NCBI GenBank assembly: GCA_032718475.1
Contig: JAUCBJ010008909.1
Location: 20,001-62,448 of the forward strand
DNA length: 42,448 bases
Direction of reading: 5' to 3'
From: Nemertoderma westbladi
Taxonomy: Eukaryota; Xenacoelomorpha; Nemertodermatida; Nemertodermatidae
Positions 8,887 through 18,193 of the stretch are shown here, piece after piece; positions within the stretch are counted from its first letter, which is position 1, and each line of letters starts with the position of its first letter. The notes below the pieces were generated by a model. It saw only the letters and a program-made list of their open reading frames with translations, had not been told where the DNA came from and made no database searches. The position numbers and the translations under genes are program-made.

Positions 8887-11800
8887 ATGTCTGACACACA
8901 ACAGAACCTGTCGGACAGTCCATCAGACATTACACAGAACCTGTCGGACAGTCCACCAGACACTACCAATTGTGACTCAGATAGGAGTGATAAGACTGAT
9001 AGGACTCAGACAGAGCCCAGCTCACCTCCTACTGAAAGGAAAGTCACCCCTCTAGTAGTAGAATTAGATCCCAAGCCAACACACCATAGGTCTATTATAG
9101 GCACTCGGGCCCAGGTCAAACGGAACCGAGAAGAAGCTGGCCCATCACAGCAACCTCCTGGTCCAGAACCTATTTCCCAGAGATCTGACAGCTCCAGTAA
9201 TTCTGATACTGTAGAGCTGACCCCCGAACGCAAAGTGGAGACATTGGATCCCTCTTACCTTGATCCCCTTCTCACTCTACCGACTGCGAAGATGGCTGCG
9301 GTCTTGATCGCGGTGGAGGAACACCTAAGAGATTGGGCGAGAAACAAGAAATCGACCCAAGATAGTTATTGGGGATACGCAAGGGAAGAATTGATGTCTG
9401 TCGTCGAGTCAAACTGGAATAATCCTGGAATAGGATTACCGCTCGATTTGTCAGAAGTGACTTGGGAAGATATACACAAGATGGGGGTGGCTAAAGATAC
9501 TATGGATCCAGCTGTTTGGAAGAAGTCCGCAGCAGGATATGTGCGGGGATTTTTCAACTCCTTACAGAAGCAGGAACAGCTGTTCAGACAAACCCTAGGA
9601 CCTCAAGAACAAGAAGAGCTGCGTTATCAAGTACGTGCAAGTACCTTACGTATTAGACTGATCCTATCGGCCTTTGAGGAAACGTCGAAAAGAAAGCAGG
9701 AAACTTCTCTGCAAGTCGCTGTAAAAACTTGGTTCCAGCGAATAGAGCGCGAAGTTAAAGAGACAGCCCAGTGGAAACCTCGGCTGACGGAGCAACCATC
9801 CTACGATGAATCAACTGATGCCCTCCTTTCTCAAGTGGAAATCGAAGAGACACCCGAAGGACCACAAAAGAGAGATGCAATTGATACCTATTTGTCAGAT
9901 TATCAGCGATTCATAGGAGACGAGGAGTTGAGAAGACGGTTGCATGGATTTACACCTAATAGTGCAGGGGCTAAGCGTGTATTGGACGAACTCGATGCTG
10001 AGATGTTAGCTAAAGATCAAGCTAAATTTGATGAGGAAAGACGCATCGCTAGAGCCCAGGAAATACAAATCCAGAAAAAACAAATAGAAGATCGAAAGGC
10101 AGTAGCAGCGGCAGAGGCAGAGGCAGCAAGAAAGTTAGCAGCGGCAGCGGCAGAGGCAGCAAGCAAGCTAGCAGCGGCAGCGGCAGAGGCAGAGGCAGCA
10201 AGCAAGCTAGCAGCGGCAGAGGCAGAGGCAGAGGCAGAAAGAAAATTGACAGAAGCGGAAAAGAGAGCTTCTGACGAGATCGCCCAACTAGAGTTGGCAA
10301 ATCTGCAAGAGACACATGATTACATCAATAAACGCGACACAGAAAGTCGAATGAAGATACTGAGTCGATCTACTTCGAAACGCCAAGGTTTTACATCCTC
10401 AGAAGAAGGAGACACTACCGACACTGAAGGTGGAAGAAATAGATCCCGTCTCAGTAGGCGTAAAAGAATGTCTCCACGTCAGAAATTGCCTGATTTGCCT
10501 CCAGCTGTTAAGAGACAACTAGCTAGCATAGCAGTAGATAGTACAGAACCCACAGACCAAACTATTACCATTACCAGACTCCCTACTATAGTAGATGAGC
10601 CGGAAATAATTAGGCCTGTTTTAGAAAACACCCCTTCGGTGAGAGAGACCCCTGTACTCCCCAAATCTACTACCAAATTCCCTTTACACAGTACTATTAA
10701 ATTAACGGCACCTGGTGGAGCAGCCCAAGTCCCGGTTATGGAGACTGAGAGAGACATACAAGATCTGTCTCCCGTCGCCCCGATACGGCCCGCTACAACG
10801 TTGGCGACTCCCGCTTCGGCGGTCGAGTGGGTTGAGAAGGGACGGCGGGAGATGAGTCTCTTGCTCGGTCAAATGCGAGAACAGCGAGACTGTTCCTCGC
10901 AACAGATCCGGGACTTAGAAGGGACTGTCTACCAACTCAAGGGAACCGTAAGGGATAGTAGGATAGAGCTGCAAGAAGTGCAGCAAAATATCGCCCTCGA
11001 GCGCGACAAATTAGTCAATATACAAAGGGGAATACCAACACCCCCTGTAACCCTGTGTCAACCTGCTAGGTCGGAAGTGTATCATGCGCGAGGTGTGTCG
11101 CCTACACGCATATATACTGCTAGCAAAGTAGAAACACCCCCTATAACCCTGAGTCAACCTGTTAGGTCTGAAGTACATCATGCGCAAGGTGTGTCGCCTA
11201 TACGCATATATACTGCTAGCGAAGTAGAAACTCCTATAGTAAACCCTATTACGGGAGACTACAAACCTGTGAATAATGATATTCCCTATAGACCTGATAA
11301 TGATCTGAAAAATTTATATACCGATAATTCGATATTAAATAACACGATGGCCCAAGAAAGCTTTACGCGTCAGATGGCTAGAACAGAAGCCCGCCAAGCG
11401 GTCAAAGTGGGAGAAATTGTCAAATTCAACGGTGATGAGATGAAATGGTTACCTTTTAAAGAATATTATGAAGATAGCATACAGAACTCTGTACTATCTA
11501 GCGGAGAGAAACTGAGATTCCTCATCAAATGTTTGGAAGGACCTCCCAAGTTAATGGCGTTGAAGTTTATTGGACATCCAAATGGATTAAGACAAGTCTG
11601 GGATACATTAAACACCAGGTATGGTAATAAAGATAATATCGCTAAGTATTTGTATGCAAAACTGGTAGCCCCTCGAAAGTTCCTTAGTAACGAGATTATA
11701 GAGTTTTCCGATGAGATTCAAGAAATCTGCCGACAATTGGATTGGTTAGGTAAGTCCCATGAATATCAGAGCTCCATGGTCATCGGAGCCATAGTCTCTA

Positions 11801-13689
11801 CTTTGCCAAAGGGTGGAGTATGTACACGTTGGGACAAGAAGGTGTTGCATATGATGGAGCAACAACGACGGAGCCCCACCATGGTGGATCTCATGTCATT
11901 CCTAGACCGTGAGGTCAAACTACAACTAATAAAGCAATCCAGGGAAAAAACATCGGAAAATCAGGTAAGTGAAAAACCCGTTTCTAGGAAAAGAATAATA
12001 CCCGTATGTTATACTGACGACGGCGAAAGCCAGACCTCCCATGAAGAAGACAGCGGGAAAGACACAGCAAGATCCTACGATGACCACAAAACCCCGAGAG
12101 ACGTAAGTAAATACCAGCCTCGAACCAATGATAGGAGAGACAAGCTTACCAAGACCCCTCCTCAGTCTCCCAAAGGAATTCAGGTAAGCAAGCCCGAAGA
12201 ACGAGCGAAAGTGCACAGCATTGCCCAAGTTAAAGTGAGTAACATCAAACCAAAATGTGCGCTGTGCGACGGGCCCCACCGTTTGAGTGCGTGTGCGGAA
12301 TTCCAAAAGAAATCCCTGGCAGATAGACGTGGAGTCCTGTGGGATAAGCGGTTGTGTTATAACTGTCTCAGACGCGGACACCAGCGGCGAACCTGTTACT
12401 CTGACGCAAGGTGTGCTAAGTGCGGCGCGAAACATCATAGCTTATTGCACACAGAATTCGAACGAAACCACCCGAGTCAGGTAAGTGAGCCCAAATCACA
12501 TGTCCAATTCAGTGATGTGAACGACACTGACCAAAGTTCTGAGTGGGAAGGATTCTATACTGACGAATTCTCTGATGCCAACGAATCCTGTTATCTAATA
12601 AACACCGCAGTGTATCGAGCACTTACGTACGAAAAGGATAACGACACGGAGTTTCCATCAACCTCCTTGGACAAGCAACCATCTCGGAAAACTCCAACAT
12701 CCAACATAGGAATACGAGAATTTCCGGTAGTCCAGGTAAGAGTTCACGGTCCCAACAAAAGTTACATAGTGAACGCCCTCCTTGACTCAGGTAGCACCGG
12801 AACATTCATCGACAAGGAGTTAGCCGAGGATATTTTTGCTGGACAACCCAAATTCCGAACTAAGTTAAATATGTCCGGAATTATGCAGGTTTGGAAATCT
12901 ACCTTAATGGCAGATTATTATATCGGCGCATTGTCCACTCCACAGGATAAATTAGGGGAACAAAGTATAGAGTCAGTAAAAATGGTGGCAATAAAGAACT
13001 TCGCTACTACTCAAGTAGAACCTTATGACTGGGACGAGGACGAGAACATCCAACATTTGGGAATACCTCGATTCCAAACTGATTATCCTGGAGTACAAAT
13101 CCTTATCGGCCAAAACGCGCATGAGGCGCTCGAGACGTTAGAGAAACGGCCTGCTCAACCGCAGCCATTACAACCTTATGCGGTAAGAACTCGAGTAGGT
13201 TGGTACTTCACTGGCCCTTCCCGCAGAACCCTTGAAGAAAGACTGCCACAAGACCGGATACTTCAAGTAAAAGCTTGGGAAGAGGAGAGCAGTGAGGTGG
13301 ACGAAGCCACTGAGGGAACAACATACTCCTCAGATAGCGACGATATCAACTCCAATGTAGATCAATGGAGACATCGACCCGAGACGATTAATCTAGCCGA
13401 CATCGCTTCCAGAGGAGTAACTCCTCAAGAACGGATAGATACTCCCGGCTGGTTGGGTGGACCCGACTCCCTAAGTAAAGAAGAAGAAGAATGGCCTCCT
13501 CGTCTTGCCGCGGCGGAGATTAGACAGGCCAAGGGAGCGGAGGAAATATCACGACGGCCTAATCGCCCAGCTGGTCGTTTAGGTTTACCGGGAAGAGACC
13601 GAAAACTGTCCGGAAACCATGGAAGGCAAGATACTCTTCCTACGACCACTTCCCTAATTCGACAAATATCTAGGGACTCCATCACGTAA
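8887..13689 (+). CDS. gag: Gag-protease polyprotein of element 1, with truncated pol
   Basis: A 1600-residue intact frame whose ATG matches the start in element 2. Order: Ser/Thr/Pro-rich N-terminus with an 11-residue tandem duplication (QNLSDSP twice, one copy in element 2); a conserved helical-looking region about 131-300; Ala/Glu coiled coil about 402-458; a second coiled coil about 650-714; a 32-residue duplication about 718-782; BEL/Pao Gag domain (DUF1759-like) about 840-1000; three Cys/His motifs at 1124-1190 (CALC, CYNCLRRGH, CAKCGAKHH); aspartic protease motif with catalytic Asp near 1300 (LLDSGST); GWYFTGP near 1438. It then jumps to WRHRPETINLADIASRG, the end of an RNase H region, so reverse transcriptase is deleted in frame. 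The product would form capsids and process itself but could not reverse-transcribe or integrate. The N-terminal 800 residues are unusually long for this superfamily. Confidence 0.93.
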   Translation: MSDTQQNLSDSPSDITQNLSDSPPDTTNCDSDRSDKTDRTQTEPSSPPTERKVTPLVVELDPKPTHHRSIIGTRAQVKRNREEAGPSQQPPGPEPISQRSDSSSNSDTVELTPERKVETLDPSYLDPLLTLPTAKMAAVLIAVEEHLRDWARNKKSTQDSYWGYAREELMSVVESNWNNPGIGLPLDLSEVTWEDIHKMGVAKDTMDPAVWKKSAAGYVRGFFNSLQKQEQLFRQTLGPQEQEELRYQVRASTLRIRLILSAFEETSKRKQETSLQVAVKTWFQRIEREVKETAQWKPRLTEQPSYDESTDALLSQVEIEETPEGPQKRDAIDTYLSDYQRFIGDEELRRRLHGFTPNSAGAKRVLDELDAEMLAKDQAKFDEERRIARAQEIQIQKKQIEDRKAVAAAEAEAARKLAAAAAEAASKLAAAAAEAEAASKLAAAEAEAEAERKLTEAEKRASDEIAQLELANLQETHDYINKRDTESRMKILSRSTSKRQGFTSSEEGDTTDTEGGRNRSRLSRRKRMSPRQKLPDLPPAVKRQLASIAVDSTEPTDQTITITRLPTIVDEPEIIRPVLENTPSVRETPVLPKSTTKFPLHSTIKLTAPGGAAQVPVMETERDIQDLSPVAPIRPATTLATPASAVEWVEKGRREMSLLLGQMREQRDCSSQQIRDLEGTVYQLKGTVRDSRIELQEVQQNIALERDKLVNIQRGIPTPPVTLCQPARSEVYHARGVSPTRIYTASKVETPPITLSQPVRSEVHHAQGVSPIRIYTASEVETPIVNPITGDYKPVNNDIPYRPDNDLKNLYTDNSILNNTMAQESFTRQMARTEARQAVKVGEIVKFNGDEMKWLPFKEYYEDSIQNSVLSSGEKLRFLIKCLEGPPKLMALKFIGHPNGLRQVWDTLNTRYGNKDNIAKYLYAKLVAPRKFLSNEIIEFSDEIQEICRQLDWLGKSHEYQSSMVIGAIVSTLPKGGVCTRWDKKVLHMMEQQRRSPTMVDLMSFLDREVKLQLIKQSREKTSENQVSEKPVSRKRIIPVCYTDDGESQTSHEEDSGKDTARSYDDHKTPRDVSKYQPRTNDRRDKLTKTPPQSPKGIQVSKPEERAKVHSIAQVKVSNIKPKCALCDGPHRLSACAEFQKKSLADRRGVLWDKRLCYNCLRRGHQRRTCYSDARCAKCGAKHHSLLHTEFERNHPSQVSEPKSHVQFSDVNDTDQSSEWEGFYTDEFSDANESCYLINTAVYRALTYEKDNDTEFPSTSLDKQPSRKTPTSNIGIREFPVVQVRVHGPNKSYIVNALLDSGSTGTFIDKELAEDIFAGQPKFRTKLNMSGIMQVWKSTLMADYYIGALSTPQDKLGEQSIESVKMVAIKNFATTQVEPYDWDEDENIQHLGIPRFQTDYPGVQILIGQNAHEALETLEKRPAQPQPLQPYAVRTRVGWYFTGPSRRTLEERLPQDRILQVKAWEEESSEVDEATEGTTYSSDSDDINSNVDQWRHRPETINLADIASRGVTPQERIDTPGWLGGPDSLSKEEEEWPPRLAAAEIRQAKGAEEISRRPNRPAGRLGLPGRDRKLSGNHGRQDTLPTTTSLIRQISRDSIT

Positions 13690-14302
13690 TAATATATGGA
13701 GTGGGTGTGTGACTATATTATTTTATATTTGTTTTTATTTTATATTTATGTATGTATTACTATGTATTTTATTATAATCGTTTTATTTAATTTTATTTAG
13801 TAGAGTGTTATTTTAGATTATTTAGTAGATTAGTGCAATATATTAGTGTTTATTACGTAATTACATAATATACTTAGTGCGACGGCGAGAAATAATTATT
13901 TTCTCTTTCCTTACTGTCCGTATTATATTATAAATGCGAGACTACAGTAAGATGAAATGTCCGTACTTATTAAAGTACAATAAAGCCACTACTATATTTT
14001 CAGTATTATTGGTAGGCAGAGTATTAGGAATGCAAAGTTCAGATCCTCGTGTCTCGGCTAAACCAAGCTCTGGGTAGACCTTGGAAACGACTTGCCTCTT
14101 CACACTGACATTGCCTTGTGCGATATTGCTCTTCTACCTATATTAAATAATACATATAGTAGCGTGATGTCCCTTTAACAGTAGCGTAAAACGCAAATAA
14201 ATCTGTTAAACTTTTGACCATCTGTAATTCTAGTCGATTAAGATATCGTGGCACCCACCGATATACTTGAAAGACAAATTCTAGAATCAGTGGTTAACGT
14301 CC

Positions 14303-14448
14303 CCAGACAAGTTCTGGAATAAATCGGTGCCCATCTTAAATATTAATTTAATATTTATTAAAATCTGTCAAATTCAGATCCTTTAAAAGGTATTCTTAAA
14401 AGACCATTTTATAGAATTAAGGATCTTATGTCCCCAGATATGTTCTGG
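14303..14448. repeat. Repeated hairpin motif, CCAGA-5 nt-TCTGG
   Basis: The hairpin occurs at 14303-14317 and 14434-14448, each within GTCCCCAGA...GTTCTGGAAT. A weaker third relative, AGACAAATTCTAGAATC, lies near 14274. This is a small dispersed motif with a possible RNA role. Confidence 0.6.
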
Positions 14449-14795
14449 AATCAAAATTGTGTCAATCTTACCATCAAATAATAAAATTCACGGGAATAAA
14501 TTTAAAATTCATATTTTATGAATTTAATAAATTGTCATTTTGCACAATTTCTAATATTCCCAAAATTCCACTAATTAATAGATCACGGGAGCGGAGATTA
14601 ATCCTATTGAGTGTATTAGAGTGCAAGAATCTCCAACATATAGTCAATAGCCGACAAAATTCATAAAATCATGTATAAAGAGGATCTTGACAATTAAAGA
14701 CTTACTATCAAACAGCATCCCAGATCTGTATGCATGAGAATTACCCTAATTCTACCGCTAGCTTTACATAATGTCACCATAGCAACACCCACGCT

Positions 14796-14835
14796 AGAAT
14801 TAGAAACGAGTTAACAGAATTAGAAACGAGTTAAC
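14796..14835. repeat. 20-bp tandem duplication
   Basis: Two perfect adjacent copies of AGAATTAGAAACGAGTTAAC. Confidence 0.9.
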
Positions 14836-15290
14836 AGAACAATAGAAAGCTTGCCCATTGCCTAGCATAGTGATTACATAGCACACTGTTGGTATCCAAG
14901 GATACACAATAACAACGTGACATTTTGGAAAGCACTGACTAACGGACAAGTGGCCTGTATGATTGTAGTTGGTAGCTGTTGTGTGGAATTTGTGCGTTTG
15001 TAGGTGAATGTTACTGCTAAAGTGTGTTTACCATAGCTAGTCGCAATTGTAAAGTAGCCCAACTCTCCCATAGCAAGAACCTCAAGTGATTTCAAGACTT
15101 TGGGACGGACAGTGGAGTGACTTGTGCCGGTTATCGTTGTCGTGCTGTTGCCACAACGTTGGCGTAAACACGCGACAACGGTGCATCTGCGCTGAGGATC
15201 CCACTGTCCGGGGGCAGAGAGGGGTAGGCAGCGACGCCTGCTCGCCTAAAGCCAAACTCCTTCTAATATTGGTAAACTCATATAACAGAT

Positions 15291-15713
15291 ATGACGGAGT
15301 TGATAGAAGATGATCTTGGTATTAGAGAGGGATATACTCTACCTTTACAAGCGTTTGTGGATAGCTTGATACGCGGTGAAGCTGATCCAACTACTACCGA
15401 GGACGATGGTAGTTATATCGAACCACCTATGTCCCAGGAGCAACTTGCGCGTGGGTTGGACTGTAGCAAGTTCACCGCTCGCTATACGCATATTAATGGT
15501 ATATATATGGACTTCTTAACTACCTGCTATTCTATCGACTTACACGATACGGACTATGTCAACACAAAAGGGAAATGGTATTATTTAAATATCCTACCCA
15601 GCGGAGTCGTAACAATGAACTTAAATTCGAATGCGAAAATTCTATGCGAAGTCTACGCGAAAGAAAAGACGTTCAAGAAGCGGATAAACGCGGTAACTCC
15701 AACGTATATTTAG
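15291..15713 (+). CDS. Unrecognised 140-residue ORF in element 1
   Basis: A 140-codon frame from ATG, lying 1.6 kb downstream of gag and about 950 bp before the 3' LTR. The N-terminal half is acidic (ELIEDD, TTTEDDGSYIEPP). The C-terminal half is richer in Tyr, Val and Lys (KGKWYYLNILPSG). There is no signal peptide, no convincing membrane segment, no Cys pattern and no domain I recognise. It is not an obvious envelope gene, although some BEL/Pao elements carry an extra gene in this position. A CAG ending three bases before the ATG could be a 3' splice site allowing expression from a spliced mRNA. It could also be a captured host fragment or a chance frame. Element 2 cannot be compared because its 3' half is outside the window. 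Confidence 0.5.
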   Translation: MTELIEDDLGIREGYTLPLQAFVDSLIRGEADPTTTEDDGSYIEPPMSQEQLARGLDCSKFTARYTHINGIYMDFLTTCYSIDLHDTDYVNTKGKWYYLNILPSGVVTMNLNSNAKILCEVYAKEKTFKKRINAVTPTYI

Positions 15714-16666
15714 AATTCTTGAGAGAAGCATTGTAACACCAAATAAATATCACTCGCGTTTCCCCTACAAGACGTGTGTCTTGGTATTATTACGATGAAT
15801 GCCTAAGACCAACCAACAAACGGAAAGACATAAACGTCAACGGAGACGAAGCTTTAAACACGGTTTGCTCGCTGTGTTTGCGGGAGTTTCGAGAGAAACT
15901 TGTTCGATGTGTCACCCACGCTTTCTCGGCTCGGGCGATCCTTGAGTAGACCTATGATCTGAGTTCCTGAATGCTCGGTCAGACCTCCTCCTTCCTTAGT
16001 TAGACCTCGGACTCTTGATCCTAATAGTATCGCGGATCCTCATGAACTGTGCTTACCGTTCCGAGATCCAGTGTTGCCCGAGCCGTTGGTTGGTGGCACT
16101 CAGGTTAATGGCTCCCTAAATATCCGCCTATCTTACCTGGCCGGATTGAGGCACGGACACCCGTTGTTGCCATTCAACCGTGTAATCGGGATCGTTCCCG
16201 TTTAACCCGCTACCACCCGTCATCAAGGTAGAGGAGAGCGTTGTCCGAAACGAGTTAGACGCTATTCCACAAAGATCAGGAAAGAAACCTGCGTTTGTTC
16301 AGATAACTTAAACTAATCTCTAAGAAGATATCGAACTTGGACGACTCTATTCTCCGCGAGATTTTTGGACGAATGTATCCACCGACGAGCAGAGGAAAAT
16401 CAGCTCGAGGAGAAGCATATCGAAACGGCGGATACCCCGACTATAAGCCTGCACCCTCTGATGCAATTATATTGCACCTTTCACCCAGGAGTTATAGCCC
16501 TCCTTGTAAAGTGGTTCGCCCCAAAGAGAAAAGGACTCTGGCCAGCTTTAAAAAACTGCGTAAACGCCGTCCGCGCAAGAAAGACTAACGGTTTAGAGTA
16601 TTTATGTATATTAGAAACTGTGATCTCGTATATTTTATAGACTTCAATCCCATTTTCTGGGAGCGG
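15714..16666 (+). other. 3' region of element 1 before the LTR, unclear coding
   Basis: GC-richer than its surroundings. An 80-codon stop-free stretch with no ATG runs from 15963 to 16202 and is proline-rich (VPECSVRPPPSLVRPR). A second frame, 16337-16588, begins at TTG; its first ATG is at 16373, giving 72 residues with a strongly basic tail (KKLRKRRPRKKD). Neither resembles a family I know. They could be remnants of pol or of a lost third gene. Confidence 0.35.
16659..16666 (+). promoter_or_regulatory. Possible polypurine tract
   Basis: GGGAGCGG abuts the 3' LTR, the expected place for plus-strand priming. It is short and interrupted by a C, so the call is weak. Confidence 0.35.
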
Positions 16667-17946
16667 TGTAAAAGCTTCTGTGGGATGCAACTGGTCCTTC
16701 GCCCCGCGATCCAGTTTTTCCCCCATACGCTGAAATACTCTGAAACCTGCTGTAAAAGCGTTTACAGATATAATTGGATCCCCTAGCCCTCGGGGTGCTG
16801 TATAAGTGTTTTTAACGGACATAAAATAGATTCTTCTGAATGTGTGCTTTATGCGGACGTAGCAGGGTACACAACCCGCAATGCGGCATTTCACTGTCAC
16901 TATGTCAAGGGAAGGATTCTGATTACGACATCTCCCAGCTGGATGATGACGTGGAGGGAGCTCTCATTGGACTCCTGGTTCCTTTGTTTTGGTCTAACAA
17001 CCAATCAGGGTGATTTGCGTTTTCCTTGAAGAGATACCTACAGCAGCTCCCAAACTCAGTGTTTATGTCGTTCCATACTGCCTGAAGATCGGCTGGAATG
17101 ACGCAATGTTTCTGCCTTTTTATAAGAACATTAGTAGGCTAAATTATAGAAAGCATAGCTATTATCGATTCGATCCGATTCGATTCGACACGATTCCAAT
17201 TTATAACTTAACGATTCAATGCAATCTAATTATATCTTAACCTACCGTCATACTGCTTTTACTGTTTGTAATTTTGTATCAGTATAATTGGATGTTATTA
17301 GTTGAAGAATATCAATAATCAACCCACATTTTCCCAATATCTTTGATACACTACAGGTTAGAGAGAAAGGTTATGTACAACAATTGCGACTTTATTATTG
17401 TGTTTGTAGTGAATCTAATGTTGTTTGACAGACACTACCTGAGTCCAGTGCATATCTCTTTATACCTGATCAAAGTCAGTAACTGTCGGCATATCAGTGA
17501 GCAGTGTTGTGCGTTACCGGTAGCGTGCGTGATTGTAAAGTGATTGGATCTGATAATAAAGCATTCCTAAAGAATGCGCCCTATGCTTGAAATTTAAGCC
17601 ATATCGTTGTGTGTAGTATCAGTCATAACTCTGTTTACATAGGTAGAGCGCCACGTCCTAAAAGGAACTGCTAATATTTCCCGAAAGTGAATAATATTTG
17701 TCAGAGATTATATATTAGTAATCAATCGAATAATACAGTAGGCTTGACCGCAAAATAAATTTAAGCCCACGAATCCAGTCTCCCGGTGTTATAAACGGGT
17801 CATTTGGACGCGCATGGACTGGCTTCGGCTAATGTTTTTGGTTTGTTTTTGTATTAAATCTTGTCATCTTATAAAAGGCAGTTTATCAATAAAGACATAT
17901 AAATTTCGGCAGGTTAAACTGCTGAAGGTCTATAAAAGCGCGTACA
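16667..17946 (+). repeat. 3' LTR of element 1 (1280 bp)
   Basis: Direct copy of 5835-7114, ending ACA and followed by the CATTT duplication. No difference between the LTRs was found by eye. It contains the same CCAAT, AATAAA and hairpin motifs at +10,832. Confidence 0.97.
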
Positions 17947-17951
17947 CATTT
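17947..17951. repeat. Target site duplication, right copy (CATTT)
   Basis: Matches 5830-5834. Confidence 0.9.
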
Positions 17952-18193
17952 CGTTGGAAGCTCTGGGGGGTGAGTAATATAATGTCGTTAATCACCATGG
18001 ATTACGCGCAGGCATTAATGACTCTGTGTGTGCAAATACTTCTGGGTTCCTTACTGTCTGTGTATACTAGCCATATAATGCTACACGTAGGCCAATAACT
18101 ACACACAATAAACGGACAATTATTGATTCTACTTGGAAACAATACAAAATAGCCAAAATACCAGAAAAATTCAATCGATGTCATGTCATATTC
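17952..18193. other. Right insertion flank, no gene
   Basis: Unique-looking sequence between the LTR element and the satellite. An open frame that begins inside the LTR at 17814 runs through the duplication into this flank and is fortuitous. Confidence 0.55.

Larger units (their letters stand above)
13690..15290 (+). other. Noncoding 3' part of element 1 between the two ORFs
   Basis: About 1.6 kb of AT-rich DNA with no integrase or reverse transcriptase motif in any frame that I can see. It replaces what should be the rest of pol. It contains two CCAGA...TCTGG hairpins, a 20-bp tandem duplication, and a possible 3' splice site (TATAACAG, ending at 15288) directly before the next ATG. Nothing else is recognised. 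Confidence 0.6.
5835..17946 (+). mobile_element. BEL/Pao-type LTR retrotransposon (element 1), pol-deleted
   Basis: A 12,112-bp insertion flanked by CATTT and bounded by direct LTRs (5835-7114 and 16667-17946) that start with TGT and end with ACA. Between them lie a 1.77-kb leader, a 1600-codon gag-protease frame, a 1.6-kb noncoding stretch, a 140-codon ORF and a short 3' region. The BEL/Pao assignment rests on the Gag domain (VKFNGDEMKWLPFKEYYE), the zinc-knuckle-like cluster, the LLDSGST protease motif, the GWYFTGP segment that normally precedes reverse transcriptase, and an INLADIASRG segment typical of the RNase H end. Reverse transcriptase, most of RNase H and integrase are absent. The two LTRs have the same length with no difference found by eye, so insertion was probably recent and used proteins supplied in trans. 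Confidence 0.95.

Noticed and set aside
10017-10315. Leu/Ala-rich minus-strand frames opposite gag
   Set aside because: Shadows of the Ala/Glu codon repeat in the sense frame.
11926-12438. 170-codon minus-strand frame opposite the zinc-knuckle region
   Set aside because: Antisense shadow of a well-supported Gag frame.
17814-18098. 94-codon frame at the right edge of element 1
   Set aside because: Starts inside the LTR and crosses the target duplication into flanking DNA, so it was created by the insertion.
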